DNA of 64,000 bases from Clostridium tyrobutyricum DSM 2637 = ATCC 25755 = JCM 11008 (lineage in GTDB: Bacteria > Bacillota > Clostridia > Clostridiales > Clostridiaceae): positions 88,460 to 152,459 of the forward strand of contig NZ_APMH01000005.1 of NCBI RefSeq assembly GCF_000359585.1, in the 5' to 3' direction. Numbering within the stretch: position 1 is the stretch's first letter; the number at the start of each line of letters is the position of its first letter. The position numbers were made by a program, and so were the translations under genes. The notes beneath the pieces were generated by a model that did no database searches, was not told the origin of the DNA, and saw only the letters and a program-made list of their open reading frames with translations. This document shows, piece after piece, positions 8,758-17,782 of this stretch.

Positions 8758-9957
8758 ATGAGTTATAAATTTAGTCCTATAGAGGATGCAATAGAGGATA
8801 TTAAAAATGGGAAAATGGTTATAGTTGTAGATGACGAGGGAAGGGAAAATGAAGGAGACCTGGTTATACCTGCTGAAAATGCAACTGGAGAAAATATTAA
8901 CTTCATGATCAAATATGCAAAAGGACTTTTGTGTGCTCCAGTTGAAGAAGAAATAGCAGTAAAACTTGGGTTGAATCCTATGGTTGAAAAGAATACAGAC
9001 AACCATGAAACTGCATTTACAGTAAGTGTAGATTATAAAGATACTACAACTGGAATATCAGCATTTGAAAGAGCTCATACTATTAATATGATTGCTTCAT
9101 CAGATTGCAGTGATGATTTTAGAAGACCTGGACATGTATTCCCTTTAATAGCAAAGAAAAATGGAGTATTTGATAGAACTGGTCATACTGAAGCTTCAGT
9201 TGACTTGGCTAAACTTTCAGGCTTTAAAGGTGCGGCTGCAATATGTGAAATAATAAAAGATGATGGAACTATGGCGAGAAGAGACGACTTGATGGACTTT
9301 TCAAAGGAGCATGATATAAAGATAATTACTATAGTGGACTTAATAGCATATAGAAAAAAACATGAAAAACTGGTGAAGAGAGTTGCTTCAGCCAAACTCC
9401 CAACTGAATTTGGAGAATTTAAAATAATAGGTTATGAGAACATATTGAATGGTGAACAGCATGTGTGCCTTGTAAAAGGTGAAAATTTTGAAAATGAAAA
9501 TACTCTTGTAAGAGTACATTCAGAATGTCTTACAGGCGATGTATTCCATTCGCTTAGATGCGATTGCGGTGATCAGCTTAAAGCTTCCCTAAAACAAATT
9601 GAAAAAGAAGGTAAGGGAGTTCTCCTATATATGAATCAGGAAGGCAGGGGAATAGGAATTTTGAATAAAATAAAAGCTTACAATCTTCAAGACGGTGGAA
9701 TGGATACTGTAGAAGCAAATTTAGCTCTTGGTTTTCCAGCAGACATGAGGGAATATTATATAGGCGCTCAGATACTTCAGGATATTGGTATAAGAAAAAT
9801 GAGACTTTTAACTAATAATCCTAAAAAGATAGAGGGACTTTCAGATTATGGTCTCCAGATAGTTGAAAGAGTACCTATTGAAATGAATTGTTCAAAAGAA
9901 AATCATAAATACATGGAAACCAAAAAAGAAAAAATGGGGCATCTATTGAAATTATAG
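8758..9957 (+). CDS. ribBA: Bifunctional DHBP synthase / GTP cyclohydrolase II
   Basis: Fusion of 399 aa. Residues 1-205 are 3,4-dihydroxy-2-butanone-4-phosphate synthase with the acidic motif [10 protein letters not shown]. Residues 206-399 are GTP cyclohydrolase II with zinc ligands in [15 protein letters not shown] and the YMNQEGRG substrate motif. It supplies both precursors of riboflavin, from ribulose 5-phosphate and from GTP. GGGAGG precedes ATG 8758; both domains look intact. Confidence 0.97.
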   Translation: MSYKFSPIEDAIEDIKNGKMVIVVDDEGRENEGDLVIPAENATGENINFMIKYAKGLLCAPVEEEIAVKLGLNPMVEKNTDNHETAFTVSVDYKDTTTGISAFERAHTINMIASSDCSDDFRRPGHVFPLIAKKNGVFDRTGHTEASVDLAKLSGFKGAAAICEIIKDDGTMARRDDLMDFSKEHDIKIITIVDLIAYRKKHEKLVKRVASAKLPTEFGEFKIIGYENILNGEQHVCLVKGENFENENTLVRVHSECLTGDVFHSLRCDCGDQLKASLKQIEKEGKGVLLYMNQEGRGIGILNKIKAYNLQDGGMDTVEANLALGFPADMREYYIGAQILQDIGIRKMRLLTNNPKKIEGLSDYGLQIVERVPIEMNCSKENHKYMETKKEKMGHLLKL

Positions 9958-9988
9958 AAGCTAAAATATAAAAATGGAGGATTTATAC

Positions 9989-10453
9989 ATGAAAACTTAT
10001 GAAGGAAAGTTAACTGCAGAGAATTTAAAGATTGGAATAGTAATTGCAAGATTTAATGAATTTATAAGTGGTAAATTACTTGAAGGGGCACTTGACTGCC
10101 TAAGGCGTCATGGAGCAGATGATGAAAATATAAATATCAGCTGGGTTCCAGGAGCATTTGAGATACCTTTGATTTCAAAGAAAATGGCTCTATCAGGAAA
10201 ATATGATGCAGTTATTTGTCTTGGAGCAGTAATAAGAGGTGCCACCCCTCACTTTGACTATGTATCAAATGAAGTTTCAAAAGGTGTAGCAAGTGTTTCA
10301 CTTGAAGCAAATATGCCGGTTATATTTAGTGTTCTTACTACTGATAATATAGAACAAGCTATAGAAAGAGCAGGAACTAAGTCAGGAAATAAAGGCTATG
10401 ATGGAGCTATGGCTGCCATTGAAATGGCAAATTTAATTAAACAATTGGATTAA
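9989..10453 (+). CDS. ribH: 6,7-dimethyl-8-ribityllumazine synthase
   Basis: Protein of 154 aa, the normal length. Motifs include [18 protein letters not shown] and the [14 protein letters not shown] active-site segment with catalytic His. It condenses the RibBA and RibD products into lumazine and usually forms a 60-mer shell. ATG 9989 follows GGAGGATT; it is the last gene of the rib operon and is followed by a terminator. Confidence 0.96.
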   Translation: MKTYEGKLTAENLKIGIVIARFNEFISGKLLEGALDCLRRHGADDENINISWVPGAFEIPLISKKMALSGKYDAVICLGAVIRGATPHFDYVSNEVSKGVASVSLEANMPVIFSVLTTDNIEQAIERAGTKSGNKGYDGAMAAIEMANLIKQLD

Positions 10454-10460
10454 ATTATAA

Positions 10461-10502
10461 AGTCTATGGAATTATACTAGTATATAATTCCATAGACTAT
10501 TT
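10461..10502. terminator. Bidirectional terminator between ribH and the TauE/SafE gene
   Basis: AGTCTATGGAATTATA pairs with TATAATTCCATAGACT around a short loop at 10461-10498, with T tracts on both strands. It serves the converging rib operon and minus-strand transporter gene. The last two codons of the transporter lie inside the hairpin. Confidence 0.88.
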
Positions 10503-11229
10503 TTACAGCAAGGCATAATGATACTGTTATAAATATTGGCTTTATAATTTTTGAACCTTTTACAAGTGCTAATTTGGTACCAAATCTTGCGCCTATAATC
10601 ATACAAATTGCTACAGGTATTCCAAGTTTATAATCAATCTGTCTGTTTACTATAAATACAATAAGAGCGGTTATATTACTTATAAAGTTTAGAAATTTTG
10701 CATTACCAGCAGAGCGTAGGAAATCAAATTTATATATGGATATAAGTCCAAATATTAAAAAAGAGCCTGTCCCAGGTCCAAGAAAACCATCATAAAAACC
10801 TAAGGCAGCAGCAAATAGCATCCCAATAAACAATGTTTTTCTAGTAGTGGATTTGAAATTATCCTTTAAACCTACATTTTTTGAAAATAAACTGTATATG
10901 CTTACTATAAGAAGGAGTATAAGTACTATGGAGTTTAAATATTTGGCATTTATACTAAGGACTGTTCTGGCTCCTGCCGCTGCACCTATAAGAGTAAATG
11001 GTACTAAAAATTTTAATATTTTAAAATCAACTTTCCCTGACCTTGCAAATTTTAATGAACTTGTAAATGATGCACAGGATGAAGAGAATTTGTTTGTTCC
11101 AAGGGCTAGATGAGGTGGTATACCTGCGAATATGAAAGCCGGCAGACTTATTATACCGCCGCCTCCTGCAATAGAATCTACAAAAGCTGCAATGAAACCA
11201 GCTGCACATAAAAAGACTAATGTTGTCAT
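10477..11229 (-). CDS. Sulfite exporter TauE/SafE family (TSUP) membrane protein
   Basis: Polytopic membrane protein of 250 aa with about eight hydrophobic helices. The N-terminal VDSIAGGGGIISLPAF is the TSUP signature, and the second repeat has YDGFLGPGTGSF. Family members move small anions such as sulfite, sulfoacetate or sulfur-containing acids across the membrane. The start ATG at 11229 has AAAGGATGAT upstream on the minus strand. It is 14 bp downstream of the LTA-synthase-like gene, so the two are likely co-transcribed. Substrate unknown. Confidence 0.85.
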   Translation of the reverse strand: MTTLVFLCAAGFIAAFVDSIAGGGGIISLPAFIFAGIPPHLALGTNKFSSSCASFTSSLKFARSGKVDFKILKFLVPFTLIGAAAGARTVLSINAKYLNSIVLILLLIVSIYSLFSKNVGLKDNFKSTTRKTLFIGMLFAAALGFYDGFLGPGTGSFLIFGLISIYKFDFLRSAGNAKFLNFISNITALIVFIVNRQIDYKLGIPVAICMIIGARFGTKLALVKGSKIIKPIFITVSLCLAVKIVYGIIY

Positions 11230-11243
11230 GTAATAATCATCCT

Positions 11244-13058
11244 TTATTTTTCGTCTAATTTTTTAATAAGATTGTGTTTTAATATACTGTCCGAGTACTC
11301 AAGTTCATCGAGTACAGACTGCCTTTTCTCCAACAGTGTTTTGGTTTCAGGAATTTTAGAGCCTGTTTTCATGTTGTAATAGGTGTTGTTTTCTGACATA
11401 TAATAATAGTTTCCATCTATAAAAGAACCATTTCTGTAAATTATTTTTCCTTGAGTGCTATTGAATAAATCTTTTCCCATCATATATTTTTGAGGTAGAT
11501 TGAATAGATTTGCCATGGTTGGGTAAATATCCATTTCACCTGAGTTTGTATGATTTATTCCCTTTAATGCACCATCAGGAAAGTGAATTATAAGTGGAAC
11601 TTTCTGCAGCTTTATCCAGTCGACATCTGAAATTGAACTCTTGTTATAAAATTTTAAAAATAAATTCTCTTTATTTTTAGGGATTGCATAATGGTCTCCA
11701 TAAAGTACAATTACAGAATTATTTAATAGCCCACTTTTGTTTAATTTATCCAAGAACATTCCAAGTTGTTCATCTGTATAATGTATGGATTTTATGTAAT
11801 TTCCCATAAGAGTATCTTCTAAATTGCCAACGTCAAAATTACCATATTGGTTTACATCATCATAGGGAAAATGACTGCTTAATGTAATTAAAAAAGCATA
11901 AAATGGACTTTTTAAATTATCTAATTTATCTATGGATTGATTTAAAAATGATCTGTCGCTTAAGCCAAGTCCTATAATTTCATCTTTTTTAAAACTTTTT
12001 TCACCATAGAAGTGTTTAAAGTCAAAATTTTTATACATTACGTCCCTATTCCAGAAATTTTCTCTGAATCCGTGAAGTGCAGCAGTGTCATATCCCTTAT
12101 TATAGAAAGCTTTTGGCATGGAGTCAAATGTATTTCCAGAGTATAAAAAATATACTGCACCCGATTGAGCTGGATATAGTGAATTATTGGTCATGAATTC
12201 TGCATCAGAAGTTCCTCCTGCAGCAACTTGATAATAAAAATTGTCAAAGTATTCAGAGCTTTTTATTAACTTATTTAGATTTGGAGTTATTTCTCTTCCA
12301 TTAATAGAACTGTTTATAACAAAGCCCTGTAGAGCTTCAACTTGTATCATGATTAAATTTTTACCTTCATAGCTTCCATGAAAATTTTTCTCAGAAGCTT
12401 TATTGTTGTTTATAAAATTCTGTATATCAGATATTTTATTTTTTGAAATAGGTGCCAGTCTGTTTATCCTGTTGTATGCTGTATTGTATATGTCTATATA
12501 ATGATAGTTTAAAACACCTAAAGAGTTTGTTATATACACTTTATTGTACATAGTTGTTAAAAGTCTTGGCTGTTCTCTGGACAATTTATAAAAGTATTTG
12601 AAATTTATTAAAACGCATATAATCAATAAAATTACAGATGGAAATTTGCTTATCTTTTTTGTATTGTTCATGTATCTGTTTATAAACGGAATTATTGCCA
12701 AGTCTGCTAAATATAAAAAATCACTGTATTTAATCAAACTTTTTACACTGGAACCAACTGCCCCTAATTCCACACTGTTTATAATTACTGGAATTGATAT
12801 TATATCCTTAAAATATCTGAAATAATTCAAGTCACATATGATTAAAATGCTTATTATTAAATTGCATATATATAGAAACTTAAAACGATGAGCTGCTTTT
12901 AACAAAAGTCCTATAGCTAGGAAAACAAGTACTGAAGCAATTATAGGCATTAAAAGGGATTTGACAGAGAAAGAGTTTGAATTTATCTGATGAGCATATA
13001 TTAATAATTTACATGGCAGTATTATAATAAAAATAATTACATCTATAAAGCTTCTCAT
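11244..13058 (-). CDS. LTA synthase family protein (membrane sulfatase-fold phosphoglycerol transferase)
   Basis: Protein of 604 aa: an N-terminal block of about five transmembrane helices (residues 1-160), then an extracellular sulfatase/alkaline-phosphatase-fold domain. The domain opens with NLIMIQVEALQGF; GGTSDAEF holds the probable catalytic Thr; metal ligands appear in LYGDHYAIP. Such enzymes transfer glycerol phosphate from phosphatidylglycerol to lipoteichoic acid or similar polymers. GGAGG is present upstream of the start on the minus strand. Length is near LtaS. Which polymer it builds cannot be told. Confidence 0.85.
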   Translation of the reverse strand: MRSFIDVIIFIIILPCKLLIYAHQINSNSFSVKSLLMPIIASVLVFLAIGLLLKAAHRFKFLYICNLIISILIICDLNYFRYFKDIISIPVIINSVELGAVGSSVKSLIKYSDFLYLADLAIIPFINRYMNNTKKISKFPSVILLIICVLINFKYFYKLSREQPRLLTTMYNKVYITNSLGVLNYHYIDIYNTAYNRINRLAPISKNKISDIQNFINNNKASEKNFHGSYEGKNLIMIQVEALQGFVINSSINGREITPNLNKLIKSSEYFDNFYYQVAAGGTSDAEFMTNNSLYPAQSGAVYFLYSGNTFDSMPKAFYNKGYDTAALHGFRENFWNRDVMYKNFDFKHFYGEKSFKKDEIIGLGLSDRSFLNQSIDKLDNLKSPFYAFLITLSSHFPYDDVNQYGNFDVGNLEDTLMGNYIKSIHYTDEQLGMFLDKLNKSGLLNNSVIVLYGDHYAIPKNKENLFLKFYNKSSISDVDWIKLQKVPLIIHFPDGALKGINHTNSGEMDIYPTMANLFNLPQKYMMGKDLFNSTQGKIIYRNGSFIDGNYYYMSENNTYYNMKTGSKIPETKTLLEKRQSVLDELEYSDSILKHNLIKKLDEK

Positions 13059-13179
13059 ATATATCCTCCAAAATATAATATCAATTTAAATTACAAAATA
13101 TACATGATATAGATTATAAGTCTTATATATACAGTTGTAAATGAATTGTTAATAAAATGAAAGGATTTCTTCATATCTA

Positions 13180-13208
13180 TTTACATAAATGTTCTAGTGT
13201 AGCATAAT
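13180..13208 (+). promoter_or_regulatory. Promoter in the divergent region before the Lys-rich gene
   Basis: TTTACA (13180-13185) and CATAAT (13203-13208) have a 17-bp spacer, about 80 bp upstream of the start at 13289. The divergent spacer 13059-13288 is otherwise A/T-rich with no further clear signal. Confidence 0.55.
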
Positions 13209-13288
13209 ATATGTGGTATAGAACTTTTTACTATGATAAATTCATATTTCATATAGAATTGGATAAAATAACTATTAGGAGGTATATT

Positions 13289-13939
13289 ATGGCAGAGGAT
13301 AGTGAAAATAAGGATAAGATTATAATAGATGAAAAAGAAGCTAAAAAACAGTTCTTTGAAGAATTGAAAAACAAAAACTTAAAAGAAAAGAAAAAACTTG
13401 AAGAAACCAAAAAGGCAAAGATAGAAGAGGAAAAGCAGTCAGAAGATAATAAAGAGGAAGTTAAAAAGCAAGAAGTTAAAAAGCAAGAAGTTAAGAAGGA
13501 AGAAACAAAAAAGGAAGAAAACAAGAAACAACAAGTTAAAAAACAAGCGGTAAATAATATTACTAAACAACAGAAAAAAGAAAAAGATAAAATTAAAGAT
13601 ATCCCTCAAAATCAGAAGAATGAAAAAAAAGAAAGCACTGTAAAAAAAGATGACTTTTCTAAAATAAGTAAAGTGGATAGTCAAGATATGGATCAAAATA
13701 AATCTGGATTTTTTAATAAAAGATTAAAGTGGTCAATTATAGATACTATAGTTACAGGTGTTGTGTCTATAGCAATAGTGTATCTGATTGACCTTATTTT
13801 AAGACTTGCAGCTGGATACTATATTGCGGATATGAAATCTATGTTTATAATAGTATTTATCATAGTTTTGATACTTTATCCATTTGTAATGAGCAAAACC
13901 AAATTTAGAGCTACTTTAGGAGAAAAATTCAGTAAATAG
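13289..13939 (+). CDS. Lys/Glu-rich membrane-anchored protein of unknown function
   Basis: Not recognised as a named family. The start ATG 13289 follows a strong AGGAGGT. The 216-aa product has a highly charged N-terminal part (residues 1-150) full of Lys, Glu and Gln, with a 15-bp repeat encoding EVKKQ units near residues 52-75; it is probably a coiled coil or disordered. Two hydrophobic segments follow near the C-terminus (VVSIAIVYLIDLIL and SMFIIVFIIVLILYPFV). It could be a membrane tether or ribosome/RNA-associated protein. It sits 26 bp upstream of rlmD. Confidence 0.7.
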   Translation: MAEDSENKDKIIIDEKEAKKQFFEELKNKNLKEKKKLEETKKAKIEEEKQSEDNKEEVKKQEVKKQEVKKEETKKEENKKQQVKKQAVNNITKQQKKEKDKIKDIPQNQKNEKKESTVKKDDFSKISKVDSQDMDQNKSGFFNKRLKWSIIDTIVTGVVSIAIVYLIDLILRLAAGYYIADMKSMFIIVFIIVLILYPFVMSKTKFRATLGEKFSK

Positions 13940-13965
13940 AATAACATAAGAGAGGAAACAGAAAA

Positions 13966-15327
13966 TTGAAAATTGGAAGTGTACATGAATTTGATATAGA
14001 GTATGCTTCTTTTCCTTCTACAGGTATAGCACAGTTAGATGGGAAAGAGGTGTTTATAAAGAATACCTTTCCAGGCCAAAAAGTTCTGGCAAGGCTTACC
14101 AAGAAAAAGAGAGACCATCTGGAGGCAAAATCTATAAAAATTTTGGAAAATATGGATTGTGCAATAGAAGTGCCATGTCCCCATTTTGAACTATGTGGAG
14201 GATGCAATTCACAGTTTATACCCCATGATCTTCAGCTGGAATTGAAAGAGAAAGAGGTTATGGATCTATTTAAAAGAACAGGTATAGCTGAATTTGAATT
14301 TTCAGGTATAGAAAAGGCACCGGAGCAATTTGAATATAGAAATAAAATGGAGTTTACATTTGGAGATGCGGAAAAAGCTGGACCTCTAAATCTTGGCATG
14401 CATATAAAGGGGAAAAGCTTTGGAATTGTAAACGTAGAACAATGCAAATTGGTAGATGATGATTTTAGAATGATACTAAATGCTGTAGTGGAATATTTTC
14501 GTGGAAAAGAGCTTCCTTATTATAAGGTAAAGAGTAGAAAAGGATACTTGAGAAATCTGGTTATAAGGAAGGCAAAGAATACGGGAGAAATTCTCGTAAA
14601 TCTGGTTACCACATCACAAATAGATTTTGACCTGCGGGAATTTAAAGAAAAACTTTTGAATTTGAGTTTTGAAGGCAAATTGGTTGGAATACTTCATACT
14701 TTAAATGATGCTATTTCAGATATAGTTAAAATAGAAAAGTTAAATGTACTCTATGGAAGAGATTATATAATAGAAGAAATTTTAGGACTTAAATTTAAAA
14801 TATCACCAGGAGCTTTTTTTCAGACTAATTCAAGAGGAGCAGAAAAGCTCTACAGTATAGTAAAAGAATTTCTTGGAGATGTATCATCTAAAACAGTATT
14901 TGATCTGTATTGTGGAACTGGAACTATAGGACAAATAGTAGCATCCGATGCAAATAAGGTAGTAGGTGTTGAGCTCATTGAAGATGCAGTAAAGGCTGCC
15001 AGTGAAAATGCCAAACTAAATGGGATTGAAAATTGTGAGTTTATTGCTGGTGATGTAGCGAAAGTTGTAGAGACACTGGTAGATAAACCAGATGTTATAA
15101 TACTCGATCCTCCAAGACCTGGAGTCCATCCAAAGGCATTAAAGCATGTTATAGATTTTGGTGCAAAGTCAATAGTGTATGTTTCCTGTAATCCAAAGAC
15201 ACTGGTAAAGGATTTGGAGGCTCTCAAGTATTATGGATATAAGGTTGACAAGGTAGAGCTTATGGATATGTTCCCACATACGGGGCATGTGGAGTGCGTG
15301 GTATTGATGTCGAGGGTGGAGAAATAA
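13966..15327 (+). CDS. rlmD: 23S rRNA (uracil-5-)-methyltransferase, RlmD/RumA type
   Basis: TrmA/RumA-family enzyme of 453 aa: N-terminal TRAM domain, then a [4Fe-4S] site formed by Cys71, Cys77, Cys80 and Cys160, SAM motif DLYCGTGTIG, DPPRPGVH, and catalytic Cys in VSCNPKT. It methylates uridine in 23S rRNA. The start is TTG 13966, with GAGAGGAAAC about ten bases upstream. The gene is intact, but its 3' end (CATGTGGAGTGCGTG at 15286-15300) resembles the site used by serine-recombinase elements that insert into rum/rlmD genes. The prophage begins within about 300 bp. Confidence 0.93.
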   Translation: MKIGSVHEFDIEYASFPSTGIAQLDGKEVFIKNTFPGQKVLARLTKKKRDHLEAKSIKILENMDCAIEVPCPHFELCGGCNSQFIPHDLQLELKEKEVMDLFKRTGIAEFEFSGIEKAPEQFEYRNKMEFTFGDAEKAGPLNLGMHIKGKSFGIVNVEQCKLVDDDFRMILNAVVEYFRGKELPYYKVKSRKGYLRNLVIRKAKNTGEILVNLVTTSQIDFDLREFKEKLLNLSFEGKLVGILHTLNDAISDIVKIEKLNVLYGRDYIIEEILGLKFKISPGAFFQTNSRGAEKLYSIVKEFLGDVSSKTVFDLYCGTGTIGQIVASDANKVVGVELIEDAVKAASENAKLNGIENCEFIAGDVAKVVETLVDKPDVIILDPPRPGVHPKALKHVIDFGAKSIVYVSCNPKTLVKDLEALKYYGYKVDKVELMDMFPHTGHVECVVLMSRVEK

Positions 15328-15347
15328 GGATTACTTAAAGCACTGAT

Positions 15348-15430
15348 AAATAAAGGATTTTTGAGTTTGGAAGGTTTTCTTCCAGTTGCTGGGCAGATAC
15401 TTTTAACCTCCAAAATCTTTATTTTTATTT
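15348..15430 (+). terminator. Long hairpin and terminator after rlmD
   Basis: AAATAAAG-G-ATTTT (15348-15361) pairs with AAAATCTTTATTT (15412-15424) with one bulged G. A smaller GGAAG/CTTCC hairpin lies inside the loop and T-rich sequence follows. It probably ends rlmD transcription, or it may be an element-borne end structure. Confidence 0.55.
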
Positions 15431-15440
15431 ATTGGGGAAA

Positions 15441-15480
15441 CAAGTCGACCGTAAAAATGTGTGAGAGGTGGAGGAGATAG
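15441..15480 (+). pseudogene. Possible remnant of an rlmD 3' end
   Basis: Read in one frame (15442-15480), this stretch gives K-S-T-V-K-M-C-E-R-W-R-R and a TAG stop. Residues T-V-x-M-x-R and the G/A-rich run AGAGGTGGAGGAGATAG echo the real rlmD end, whose last codons spell VECVVLMSRVEK and whose DNA is AGGGTGGAGAAATAA. A further similar G/A-rich segment occurs at 15498-15518. It may be the displaced end of rlmD left by element insertion. The match is short and partial. Confidence 0.3.
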
Positions 15481-15554
15481 ATTAGATAACTTCATAGGGT
15501 TGTGGAGATAGGATAGATGCGAAACAATATTATTATGTTATTATCATGTGAATG

Positions 15555-15591
15555 TTGACATTAGACTAAAAAAATGCTAAAATCAGTCTAA
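15555..15591 (+). promoter_or_regulatory. Promoter with operator-like inverted repeat, methyltransferase operon
   Basis: TTGACA (15555-15560), 17-bp spacer, TAAAAT (15578-15583). A perfect inverted repeat, TTAGACT (15561-15567) and AGTCTAA (15585-15591), flanks the -10 region, so a bound protein would block the promoter. This fits autoregulation of the modification genes by a small DNA-binding protein such as the AbrB-like or XRE protein nearby. The stretch 15328-15617 holds the terminator, a possible rlmD remnant and this promoter. Confidence 0.75.
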
Positions 15592-15617
15592 AATTAGATC
15601 GATTAAGGAGTTCAAAA

Positions 15618-15839
15618 ATGCCAAATGAAAAGTATATTTATTTAGATACTTACGTTCTTCAAAAAGATATGCGTATACGTTTGCCTAAGCAGGTACTTAC
15701 TAATCTTGATGTTAAGAAGGGTGAAACATTATTTGATGTTTATGTTGATCTAAAAACAAAAGAAATAATTTTACGTATATCGAATAAAAACCAGGACGGA
15801 GGTAGAGATGAGAGAAATGAATCCAATTATACATTTTGA
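15618..15839 (+). CDS. Small AbrB/MazE-like DNA-binding protein
   Basis: Protein of 73 aa. The segment KDMRIRLPKQVLTNLDVKKGETLFDVYVD has the SpoVT-AbrB swapped-hairpin pattern (R-I-x-LP-K..L...GD/E). Such proteins bind DNA as dimers and serve as regulators or antitoxins. The start follows TTAAGGAG. It is the first gene after the operator-bearing promoter, and its end overlaps the methyltransferase start by 32 nt, so translation is coupled. Probable role: repressor of the modification genes. No toxin-like gene sits beside it. Confidence 0.65.
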   Translation: MPNEKYIYLDTYVLQKDMRIRLPKQVLTNLDVKKGETLFDVYVDLKTKEIILRISNKNQDGGRDERNESNYTF

Positions 15840-16896
15840 AAAGATAGACAGTGTTAATAATCCAAATTCAATGCATGGAATTTATCCATACAGAGGAAAA
15901 ATTTCAGCTATAGATGCGCAGAATATTATTAAACAGTTACCATCAAAAGGAACAATTTTGGATCCGTTTTGTGGTTCAGGAACTATAGTGTATGAGGGAC
16001 AAAAGCATGGCTTGAAGGCTATAGGTGTTGATAACAATCCACTTGCGGTTCAGTTAGCTAAAGCAAAAGTACATAAAGAAGTAGGAAGTAGTGTTGAAGA
16101 ATGTAAGAAATTGATTGAAATGGCTAAGAAAGATTACGACTCTAAAAATTACGAAAAAATGTCTGAAGGGCCTTTAAAATCTTTTCATGAACAGACAGCT
16201 GCAGAAATCATGTGTATGAAAAACTACTATGAGTCAATGAACGATTACCTTAAAGGTGTATTTTTTGGTGCAATTGCACTCGCTGCAAGAGGCTGTAATG
16301 GCTATGTTTGGACTTCAAGTACAGTAGGAAAAAATATTGAACCAAAACGCTATATTGATTTCTTTGAGAAGATGTTATCAAAGACAAAGAAACATTCTAA
16401 ATATTTTAATACCCTTGATTGCGAAGCTGCTAAAATTATTCATGGTGATAGTAGAAAATTATCAGAAATGATAGAATCACATAGTATTGATTTTGTTTTT
16501 ACAAGCCCACCATATTTTGATGGATTGGACTATACTGCATATTATGGAAAGCTTGTGTATGAAATTTTTGAGATAGATAGGGTAGAGATAAAGAAAAATC
16601 TGATTCAATACGTTGATACATATGAAACTAGTATGAGAGCTGTTATTGAAGAATTAGAGAAAGTTACAACTGAGAATGCGTTAATTATATTTGTAGTTGG
16701 TGATAAAAGGGTTAAAGGTGAAGTTATTAACGGCGGAGACTTTTTTAGAAATATAAGAGAGGCTTCATATATTGAAGAACGAAGTTATAGCGGTAGCTCA
16801 AGTCAAGTATTTGATGTTTTAAATAAGACTAAGAGAAAAGAGCAAATTGTTGTTTGGGATAAATATAAAGGAGAAATAGTAAAACATGAATTTTAA
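15808..16896 (+). CDS. DNA methyltransferase (amino-group, motif order I-IV)
   Basis: SAM-dependent N6-adenine or N4-cytosine methyltransferase, 362 aa. SAM motif I is DPFCGSGTIVYEG near residue 50; the catalytic motif IV is TSPPYFDGLDYTAYYG near residue 232. The start ATG 15808 has GGAGG at 15798-15802. It overlaps a second methyltransferase by 11 nt. Two adjacent methyltransferases are typical where each strand of a non-palindromic site is modified separately (type IIS-like). It would protect the prophage and host from the convergent nuclease operon. Recognition sequence unknown. Confidence 0.85.
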   Translation: MREMNPIIHFEKIDSVNNPNSMHGIYPYRGKISAIDAQNIIKQLPSKGTILDPFCGSGTIVYEGQKHGLKAIGVDNNPLAVQLAKAKVHKEVGSSVEECKKLIEMAKKDYDSKNYEKMSEGPLKSFHEQTAAEIMCMKNYYESMNDYLKGVFFGAIALAARGCNGYVWTSSTVGKNIEPKRYIDFFEKMLSKTKKHSKYFNTLDCEAAKIIHGDSRKLSEMIESHSIDFVFTSPPYFDGLDYTAYYGKLVYEIFEIDRVEIKKNLIQYVDTYETSMRAVIEELEKVTTENALIIFVVGDKRVKGEVINGGDFFRNIREASYIEERSYSGSSSQVFDVLNKTKRKEQIVVWDKYKGEIVKHEF

Positions 16897-17743
16897 ACCA
16901 AAAGCTGATATATACATAGGTGATAGTAGAAATATGAAAGAAGTTGCGGATGGAAGTGTACAATTAATTATTACAAGTCCTCCATATGGCGATTTAAAAG
17001 ATTATGATAATGAAGGCCAGATTGGCCTAAACCAATCATATGAAGATTATATTAATGATTTAAATGAAGTTTGGAAAGAATGCATAAGAGTCCTGGGACC
17101 AGATGGAAAGTTATGTATAAATATAATGCCTTTGTTTGAATCTGGGAAAGCAACCACTTTTAATAGAAGGGTTACACATACAGTAATTTCAGATATTGAA
17201 AAGTTCATGGATTCAACAGGTAAAATGTTCACGTTAGCCCTCTATATTTGGGATAAAAGAAAGATTGTAAGATTTAGCTCTTTTGGAAGTTATCCATATC
17301 CGACTAATATTTTTTCAACATTTCCATATGAATGGATTATTGTATTTTGCAAAAAGGGGAAACGTGATAAAGTAAGTGAACAAATTAAAGAAAAGTCAAA
17401 GTTAACACATAAGGAATGGGCCGATTGGGCAGTTGATTCATTTTGGGAAATGCAACCGGCAAAGGCAAAGTCTGAAGGACATCCAGCTCCATTCCCGAAA
17501 GAACTTCCACATAGGTTAATCAAATTGTACAGTTTTTATGGAGATACTGTATTAGATCCATTTATGGGAACTGGTACAACAGCAGAGGCGGCATTAGAAT
17601 TAGGTAGAAATGCTATAGGATATGAAATAAATCCTGAATATAAACAGCTTATTGAGGTAAAGTTAGAAAGAACAAAGAATGCTTGTCAGCAAATGTCGCT
17701 TTCAGATATGCTTGTTGAAGAGGAAAAACAAGATAATAAATAG
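16886..17743 (+). CDS. DNA methyltransferase (beta class, motif order IV-I)
   Basis: Second amino-methyltransferase, 285 aa, with permuted motif order: catalytic TSPPYGDLKDY near residue 30 and SAM motif DPFMGTGTTAEAA near residue 225. The target-recognition region lies between. It belongs to the N6_N4_Mtase family common in type II and III systems. ATG 16886 lies inside the end of the upstream gene, with AAAGGAG about 14 bases earlier. It converges with the nuclease-type gene across a shared terminator only 39 bp wide, which supports one functional locus. Confidence 0.88.
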   Translation: MNFKPKADIYIGDSRNMKEVADGSVQLIITSPPYGDLKDYDNEGQIGLNQSYEDYINDLNEVWKECIRVLGPDGKLCINIMPLFESGKATTFNRRVTHTVISDIEKFMDSTGKMFTLALYIWDKRKIVRFSSFGSYPYPTNIFSTFPYEWIIVFCKKGKRDKVSEQIKEKSKLTHKEWADWAVDSFWEMQPAKAKSEGHPAPFPKELPHRLIKLYSFYGDTVLDPFMGTGTTAEAALELGRNAIGYEINPEYKQLIEVKLERTKNACQQMSLSDMLVEEEKQDNK

Positions 17744-17780
17744 GATTGTCAGTACCATTCAATACTTGGCAATCCTATTT
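17738..17780. terminator. Bidirectional terminator between methyltransferases and nuclease operon
   Basis: AAATAGGATTG (17738-17748) and CAATCCTATTT (17770-17780) pair over 11 bp with A/T tracts on both sides. It separates the two converging operons. Confidence 0.88.
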
Positions 17781-17782
17781 AT

